Made by a program: the position numbers and the translations under genes. From the NCBI GenBank assembly GCA_003211755.1, contig QCRS01000008.1, positions 1 to 35,693 of the forward strand: a stretch of 35,693 nt of DNA, given 5' to 3'. The notes beneath the pieces were generated by a model. That model was not told the origin of the DNA. It was given only the letters and a program-made list of their open reading frames with translations, and did not search any database. How positions within the stretch are numbered: the first letter of the stretch is position 1; the number at the start of each line of letters is the position of its first letter. This stretch comes from Prochlorococcus sp. AG-463-F15. Its GTDB lineage: Bacteria > Cyanobacteriota > Cyanobacteriia > PCC-6307 > Cyanobiaceae. Shown piece after piece: positions 29,629 to 35,693 of the stretch.

Positions 29629-30213
29629 TTAAGTTAGAAGTTTTAAAAGGAATGATTGACGATGTAGACGTGTTGGTCCTATCGCAAGTAGAACTTCTCT
29701 ATGAGCTTTGGTGCCATAACCAACATTGGTCTTGAGTCCATATTCTGGATAATGCGCTGACAAACGTTTTATAAGGTCATCACGTGCTTCTTTTGCTAGA
29801 ACACTTGCTGCGGCAATGGCTGGAGATTTGCTTTCTCCATGAATCAAAGTTTGTTGAGGGCCTTTCCAAGGTCTGATTGGTAGCAATCCATCTACTAGAA
29901 CCAAATCTATTGGCTGCGTGAGTCTTTGCAGAGCTCTAAGCATTGCAAGTTCAGTTGCTTTACGTATCCCAACCGTGTCGATTTCTCTAGAAGAGGCTTG
30001 ACCCAGTGTCCAACCTTTAGATTCTTGCTTAATCAGAGGAACCAGCATTGCACGTCTTTTTGCGGTAATGACTTTGCTGTCTTTTAAACCTGCATTGAGC
30101 AATGTGACTCCAGCATCGTTCTCTAGAACAACTGCACTTGCAAAAACTGGACCAAATAAGGATCCTCTGCCAACTTCATCTACTCCTGCGATTAATTGCT
30201 TTTTAGGCTTCAT
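29629..30213 (-). CDS. rnhB: Ribonuclease HII
   Basis: [50 protein letters not shown]. Confidence 0.97.
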   Translation of the reverse strand: MKPKKQLIAGVDEVGRGSLFGPVFASAVVLENDAGVTLLNAGLKDSKVITAKRRAMLVPLIKQESKGWTLGQASSREIDTVGIRKATELAMLRALQRLTQPIDLVLVDGLLPIRPWKGPQQTLIHGESKSPAIAAASVLAKEARDDLIKRLSAHYPEYGLKTNVGYGTKAHREVLLAIGPTRLHRQSFLLKLLT

Positions 30214-32143
30214 TTTCGGTCGTAGCTGATGAACGACGGCGACGGCGACGTGGATCCTCTACTTCTTTTTCTACTTCAGGTAAAGATTCAGCTCCTGACA
30301 ATTCAATACTTTCCGATTGATGACTTCTTTCCTCATCATTAATTTCTATAGTGGAATCTTCTTTTTTCTCTACAGGATGGGAGGTCTTAATGAGATCTTC
30401 TCCATTAATTGAAGAAGATGTAGTTACCTCACTTCGACTGATTACACGATTAGTACCATTTCCACCTTTCCCTCTTCTTCGACGACGGTTTGCTGTCCCA
30501 ACAAGTTGTTTCCTGGACTCTTCTAAGACTTTTTCGATCTCTTCATCAGGCCTAATTACACGCACAATTAGGTTTTCATTTGTTGGTGTTTGATCGAGCA
30601 ATAGCAGGGGATTTAATCCTAAATAGCTAAAAACTTCTTCTTGCTCAGAATCCATGCAAACGCCAATGAGTTCTGGATCTTGCCTAGGAACGGAGTTATC
30701 AGAAGAGGTCGTATCTGATGATGGCTCTTGAAGATTCGTATTTGAAACGTCCTCAGGCACTGTTTCATTTGCAAGTGATACTGAAGTGATCTCATTGCTA
30801 CGGTTTTTCCCTAATCGCTTGAGACGAAGATTATTATTTTCTAATGAGACTTGTTCATCTGATCCTGAAGGACTATTAGATCTCACCAATCCAGTAGCTG
30901 TGGCTAAAGGTTGTGGAAGCTCTTTTCCAGGGAGCGCAGCTGTCTGGCCAATACCTCCACAGGTTTGGCAGGTTTTACCAAATAATTCATAAATATTTTG
31001 ACCTTGGCGTTTCCTGGTTAGTTCAACTAGTCCCAACTCAGTAAGCTGTGCGATTTGTGGACGAGAAGAATCCTCTCTTACTGCTGAGGTGAAATGCTCA
31101 AGTAATTGCAATTGATCTCGACGTGATTCCATATCTATGAAATCGATGATGATTACACCGCCTATATTGCGAAGCTTGAGTTGCCGAGCTATCTCTATTG
31201 CTGCTTCACAATTGGTCCACAAGACTGTCTCTCTAGAATTTGCTGAGCGTGTGAAAGATCCTGAGTTGACATCAATAACTGTCATTGCCTCAGTTGGCTC
31301 GATGACTACGTAACCACCTGAGGGCAAATTCACCCTTGGCTGTAGTGCATCATGTATAGCTGAGTTGACCCTGAAATGATTTAGTAAATCGTTAGGCTCG
31401 CTGTGAGCCTCAACTATGACGTTCGGAGCATCTTGAGCTAAAAAACTGCTAACACGGTCTACAGCATTAACTTCGTCAACGACCACTCGTACTAGATCAC
31501 GACCAATATGATCACGTAAGACCCTGTGAATGAAGTCTTCATCACGATTTAAAAGTATTGGTGGGGCATAACTTTCAGCAGCTTGTTGAATAGCTTCCCA
31601 CTGATGCAGAAGATTCTCAAGGTCATTAATTAGTAGTTCTTCGTTGACACCATTTGCTTCGGTGCGCATTAAAAGGCCATTCCCAGGAGGTTTGATTAAT
31701 ACTCCTAAGGCTCTTAGCCTGTTCCTCTCTGATTCAGAATTTATTCGACGAGAAATATTGACACCTTGACCATGGGGTTGAAGGACTAGGTAGCGTCCTG
31801 GTAATGAAAGATTGCCTGTGAGCCTGGGACCTTTCGTCCCAGTGGGCTCTTTCATTACCTGCACCAAAACTTGTTGACGAGGCTCAAGGAGCTCTGTTAT
31901 TCCAGCGGCACCTTTCTTAAGTCTCAATGGACCTAAGTCAGTGACGTGAATGAACCCATTTTTCTCACTCTCTCCAATATTTACGAAGGCAGCATCGATT
32001 CCAGGAAGTACGTTCTCAACAGTGCCTAAATAGACATCTCCAATTTGGTATCGACCCTGGGCGACAATTAATTCATCGACTCGCTCATCTGTGAGCAATG
32101 CTGCTATACGCAGCTGCTCTGCGATGACAATTTGCTGGGGCAT
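30203..32143 (-). CDS. rne: Ribonuclease E/G
   Basis: [28 protein letters not shown]1-like domain; CQTCGGIG Zn-link; Arg-rich C-terminus [15 protein letters not shown]. Confidence 0.96.
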   Translation of the reverse strand: MPQQIVIAEQLRIAALLTDERVDELIVAQGRYQIGDVYLGTVENVLPGIDAAFVNIGESEKNGFIHVTDLGPLRLKKGAAGITELLEPRQQVLVQVMKEPTGTKGPRLTGNLSLPGRYLVLQPHGQGVNISRRINSESERNRLRALGVLIKPPGNGLLMRTEANGVNEELLINDLENLLHQWEAIQQAAESYAPPILLNRDEDFIHRVLRDHIGRDLVRVVVDEVNAVDRVSSFLAQDAPNVIVEAHSEPNDLLNHFRVNSAIHDALQPRVNLPSGGYVVIEPTEAMTVIDVNSGSFTRSANSRETVLWTNCEAAIEIARQLKLRNIGGVIIIDFIDMESRRDQLQLLEHFTSAVREDSSRPQIAQLTELGLVELTRKRQGQNIYELFGKTCQTCGGIGQTAALPGKELPQPLATATGLVRSNSPSGSDEQVSLENNNLRLKRLGKNRSNEITSVSLANETVPEDVSNTNLQEPSSDTTSSDNSVPRQDPELIGVCMDSEQEEVFSYLGLNPLLLLDQTPTNENLIVRVIRPDEEIEKVLEESRKQLVGTANRRRRRGKGGNGTNRVISRSEVTTSSSINGEDLIKTSHPVEKKEDSTIEINDEERSHQSESIELSGAESLPEVEKEVEDPRRRRRRSSATTENEA

Positions 32144-32416
32144 ATATAGGAAAAAGTAGGAGCCCTACTTGGCTCTGAAACGATTGCAAACTTGCAGTTA
32201 CTCTGCGAAGTTTTGAAATTCAATGGTTAACGACCAAAGGTCGATTGAAGTAATTATGGAGCAAGTACTCCATTTAAATGCGATGGATGCTCATCCGGAG
32301 CTGACGGACCGGAAGATGCGAGGGGCAAAAGGCCTCGATTTCCTCAAGACTGGGGTGAACTAAGGCCTATACGCGTTTGTGGCAAAAGTTGCCCGAATCG
32401 TCGCGTATTTATGACC
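32144..32416 (-). promoter_or_regulatory. rne upstream/leader region with a cluster of short hairpins
   Basis: cgacc-aaa-ggtcg (32231-32243), atggag-caagta-ctccat (32256-32273), tccgg-n10-ccgga (32294-32313), cgagg-n9-cctcg (32319-32337). Confidence 0.45.
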
Positions 32417-35086
32417 CTAGCATTCAAGTAACTGGATTTCATCTCTTTGTACACGTGAAATTATTAGGGGTTGTCCTAGAGATTCCTCTATCCAATGCTT
32501 TATCTGCAAAGGCTTAATACTTCTTCCAAATGGATCTACCAAAGTATTTAGTTTCAGGCGGATTGGTAATGCGGCTTCATCATTTCTTTTGAGAGTTATT
32601 TGCAGAGAGCGTAGCTGTGAACGACAGTTTCTTTTTCGAGGTTTTCCTTTTTTGTCAGTGTCATCCCAAATCAGTCCTTCCGAGCTGAAAAGAGAATCGA
32701 TGGCATGCTGCCATTCATATTCGGAGGGATCATATCCTGTCCTGACTTGGAGATTAAAACTCCAGACAGAAGAAGCTAGTTTTTGAGAAATACTTCCAGA
32801 ACTAATCGCTACAACTTTTGCATTTATTAGGGCTAAGCCTAAAGGTAAATTGATTTGCAATTTTTGTCTTACGTATTCAGCCTCAACTTGTTCTGAAAAG
32901 TCTATATCCATCCATTCTCCGAAAGCTTCAACCCCTAGTGGTAAAGCCAGAGCAATTTGTAGTCGCGGCAGAGGATGAAAACCCGCACTAAAACTAACTG
33001 GTAATTTGCTTCGTCGAAGTGCTCTTTCTAATAAACGCAAAAGATCCAAATGACTTAAAAGGTTCATAGGGCTTGTTTTCGCAAACTTGAAGCGGAGTCG
33101 ACAGATTCGTTCACTAGGAGGAGATTTCTTGATCCTTTGAATAGGTATTTCTGGAGGAGAGACAGTTATGTTTTGTCCAAGTTCAGGGCCACATACGCCA
33201 CATTTACTGCAGCTACTAAATGAACAGTCGGGGACGACTAATGAATCAAGAGCCCGCTGCAGATCTTCTCCTAGCCACTCTTTATCTATGCCTGTATCAA
33301 TGTGATCCCATGGCAGTGGTTGAGAACAAAATTTTTTTAGATCATCTCGACGGAGTGCTTCTACATCACTCCAGCAACCCAGCTCAAGCTTTCTATAATT
33401 CCCTTCCAGACCGGCCCTAGCAATAGCTTTGGACCATGCTGCATAAGCATTGTCTAAGGATTCGAACCAGGCGTCCATTCCAGCACCTTCTCGCCAAGCT
33501 GCTTCGATTACTCCTGCCAGTTGCCTGTCTCCTCTTCCAATGAAGTCTTCCATTGCAGAAAGACGCAAATCTGTGAAATTACTTTTTATACCTTTTAATG
33601 AACGGAATCTTTGCTTTAAAAGCTTTTGTCTTCTCTCTAATTCAGTCTTTGCGACACTGTGCCATTGAAAAGGGGTATGAGGTTTTGGAGTGAAGTTGCT
33701 TATCGTTATGTTCAATTTCAAGTGTCCTAAGTCTCTACAGTTTTCTTGCAACATTTGGCAAGTATCTCCAATCCCTATGACATCTGCATCTGTTTCTCCA
33801 GGAAGTCCAATCATGAAATAGAGCTTTACTTTCCTATATCCGTTTTCCATTGCTATGCGAATACCTTTTATAAGATCAGCATCTGTAAGCCCTTTATTAA
33901 CGATGTTTCTTAGTCTTTGAGTACCCGCTTCAGGAGCAAAAGTCAGGCTTGATTTTCTATTGCCACCCAAGATATGAGCAATATCATCACTAAAGCGATC
34001 TATACGTTGACTAGGTAATTGTAAGGAGACATTTTTCTCTGCGAGTCGATTCTTTAATTCGATTCCTACTGCAGGTAATGCTAGGTAATCACTACAACTA
34101 AGAGAAAGCAGAGAAAAGTCGCTATATCCAGTTTTCTCAAGACCCATTTCCACCGCACTGATTATCTCTTTTGGCTCCACATCTCTGGCAGGCCGGGTTA
34201 TCATTCCTGGTTGACAGAAACGACATCCCCGGGTGCAACCTCTCCGGATTTCTATAGTTAATCGATCGTGGACTGTTGAGATATTTGGAACTAAACCCAC
34301 TGCATAGTGGGGCATGGGAGTGGCAACTCTTCTAATGACCCTTTTAGGGACGAAGGAATCTATTGGAATAAGAGTTGTTTGATCTTTTCCATATTTATAG
34401 AGAGAGGGTATGTAGACCCCTGGTATTTCAGATAGATCACGTAGTAATGCTGATCGTGAAATCTGAGTGGCTTTAGATTCGGAAATTACAAGGCCAATTT
34501 CTGGTAAAAGTTCTTCACCATCACCTAGAGCAAAAAAGTCAAAGAAATTTGAATAAGGCTCAGGATTACTTGTGGCAGTTGGCCCTCCTGCAAAGATTAG
34601 TGGAGGGGAATTGGGATGATTTAGAGGCAAATTTCCACGATCTTGGGAATGCAATGGAATATCTGCCAAGTCCAACATTTCTAAAATGTTTGTAGCACCT
34701 AGCTCGTAGCTAAGACTGAAGCCAAGAATATCGAACGCGAAAAGTGGTCTACGGCTTTCAATACCAAATAAATATTCTGAGCTTTTTCGAAGACGTTGGG
34801 CGAGATCATTGGCCGGAAGATAAGCCCTATCACATATTTGACCAGGGATTGAATTCAGAATGGAGTAGAGAATTATGTGTCCAGAATTACTGATGCCAAT
34901 TTCGTATAGATCTGGATAGGTAAGAGCCCAGCGAACCTTTGCTTTTTCCCAATCACGTGGTTTAACTCCTAATTCATGCCCTATATATCGCGCTGGTTTA
35001 TTGATATCTACATCGACCAATGCCTCAAAATCAATTGGTTTGAGGTGATTAGTTCGATTTAGAAGGTCCTTAGAGGCAAGAGTCAT
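32417..35086 (-). CDS. Radical SAM protein fused to a DUF2344-type C-terminal domain (TIGR03960/TIGR03936-like)
   Basis: EIRRGCTRGCRFCQPGMITRPARDVEP radical SAM cluster; C-terminal RLRFKFAKTSPMNLLSHLDLLRLLERALRRSKLPVSFSAGFHPLPRL. ORF extends to 35146; start at 35086 preferred. Confidence 0.88.
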   Translation of the reverse strand: MTLASKDLLNRTNHLKPIDFEALVDVDINKPARYIGHELGVKPRDWEKAKVRWALTYPDLYEIGISNSGHIILYSILNSIPGQICDRAYLPANDLAQRLRKSSEYLFGIESRRPLFAFDILGFSLSYELGATNILEMLDLADIPLHSQDRGNLPLNHPNSPPLIFAGGPTATSNPEPYSNFFDFFALGDGEELLPEIGLVISESKATQISRSALLRDLSEIPGVYIPSLYKYGKDQTTLIPIDSFVPKRVIRRVATPMPHYAVGLVPNISTVHDRLTIEIRRGCTRGCRFCQPGMITRPARDVEPKEIISAVEMGLEKTGYSDFSLLSLSCSDYLALPAVGIELKNRLAEKNVSLQLPSQRIDRFSDDIAHILGGNRKSSLTFAPEAGTQRLRNIVNKGLTDADLIKGIRIAMENGYRKVKLYFMIGLPGETDADVIGIGDTCQMLQENCRDLGHLKLNITISNFTPKPHTPFQWHSVAKTELERRQKLLKQRFRSLKGIKSNFTDLRLSAMEDFIGRGDRQLAGVIEAAWREGAGMDAWFESLDNAYAAWSKAIARAGLEGNYRKLELGCWSDVEALRRDDLKKFCSQPLPWDHIDTGIDKEWLGEDLQRALDSLVVPDCSFSSCSKCGVCGPELGQNITVSPPEIPIQRIKKSPPSERICRLRFKFAKTSPMNLLSHLDLLRLLERALRRSKLPVSFSAGFHPLPRLQIALALPLGVEAFGEWMDIDFSEQVEAEYVRQKLQINLPLGLALINAKVVAISSGSISQKLASSVWSFNLQVRTGYDPSEYEWQHAIDSLFSSEGLIWDDTDKKGKPRKRNCRSQLRSLQITLKRNDEAALPIRLKLNTLVDPFGRSIKPLQIKHWIEESLGQPLIISRVQRDEIQLLEC

Positions 35087-35183
35087 AACAGAGAAAAAAC
35101 CTTCTCTGAAATACATCGTATGGAAGGACTCCACAGATGGACACATTCCATAGCAGTATGAAGTTGCTTATGCATTTGCTTGT

Positions 35184-35693
35184 GTGGTTAAGGTCAATTC
35201 CAACTACCTCAAACTCAAGGCTGGGTATTTGTTCCCTGAAATTGCTAGACGAGTTAAGGCATTTAATTTGGAGCATCCTCACGCAAATCTCATTCGATTA
35301 GGCATAGGAGATGTAACAGAACCTCTTCCTTTGACCTGTCGAAATGCAATGAAAAAAGCCATTGATGAGATGGGTACTGAATCTGGGTTTCATGGGTATG
35401 GTCCAGAGCAAGGTTATAACTGGCTTAGGGAAACAATTGCTAACTTCGATTACAAGAAACGTGGCTGTGAAGTTTCTGCAGATGAGATATTTATTTCTGA
35501 TGGCTCAAAGTGTGATAGCAGCAATATTCTCGATATTCTTGGAGAAGAGAATCGTATTGCAGTTACAGATCCGGTTTATCCAGTTTATGTAGATAGTAAT
35601 GTTATGACTGGCCGAACTGGTAAGTCTGTAGAAACTGGAGAATATGAAGGCCTTGCTTATTTACCAATAAATGAGGCCAATAACTTTCAGCCA
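35184..35693 (+). CDS. dapL: LL-diaminopimelate aminotransferase, N-terminal part (3' truncated by window edge)
   Basis: GTG start; [48 protein letters not shown]...[18 protein letters not shown]; frame open to window end, absent from ORF track. Confidence 0.93.
   Translation, partial: MVKVNSNYLKLKAGYLFPEIARRVKAFNLEHPHANLIRLGIGDVTEPLPLTCRNAMKKAIDEMGTESGFHGYGPEQGYNWLRETIANFDYKKRGCEVSADEIFISDGSKCDSSNILDILGEENRIAVTDPVYPVYVDSNVMTGRTGKSVETGEYEGLAYLPINEANNFQP

Noticed and set aside
32281-32340. Possible SRP RNA-like segment (gacggaccggaag)
   Set aside because: Only a superficial match to the ggtcaggtccggaaggaagcagc core; flanking helix does not fit.
35362-35592. 76-aa plus-strand ORF near window end
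   Set aside because: Out-of-frame with the dapL 5' portion that is clearly coding.

Overview
This window is a gene-dense cyanobacterial chromosome segment. Gene content, order and protein sequences look like a low-light-type marine Prochlorococcus; that is inference from recognisable proteins, with no database search run. It is mostly core genome: alr 3' end, tRNA-Ser(GCU), a beta-lactamase-fold protein head-to-head with an NlpC/P60 protein, a GT2 glycosyltransferase, psaI-psaL, psaB/psaA (minus strand), a cbiG-cobJ fusion, tRNA-Pro(CGG), lipA, a YCII-like protein, Fd-GOGAT, the str operon (rpsL-rpsG-fusA-tuf-rpsJ), a Lon-N domain protein, an MPBQ/MSBQ-type methyltransferase, pheA, a DUF1997-like protein, rnhB-rne, a double-domain radical SAM protein, and the start of dapL. 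psaI, dapL (runs off the end) and a 44-aa ORF at 2363..2497 are absent from the supplied ORF track. The least explained part is 541..2745, next to tRNA-Ser. It holds a GTG-initiated ORF with 33 uninterrupted AAA(E/D)KK hexads (33 x 18 bp) followed by a C-terminal transmembrane segment, then two more ORFs. All three share a short [E/Q]L-x-x-[V/I]SV-x-x-N-[T/P] motif directly before a hydrophobic helix. I consider this the best candidate for something undescribed. Secondary signals are inverted repeats upstream of psaA, two long perfect palindromes in the 3' end of fusA, a hairpin-rich rne leader, and intercistronic hairpins in the str operon.
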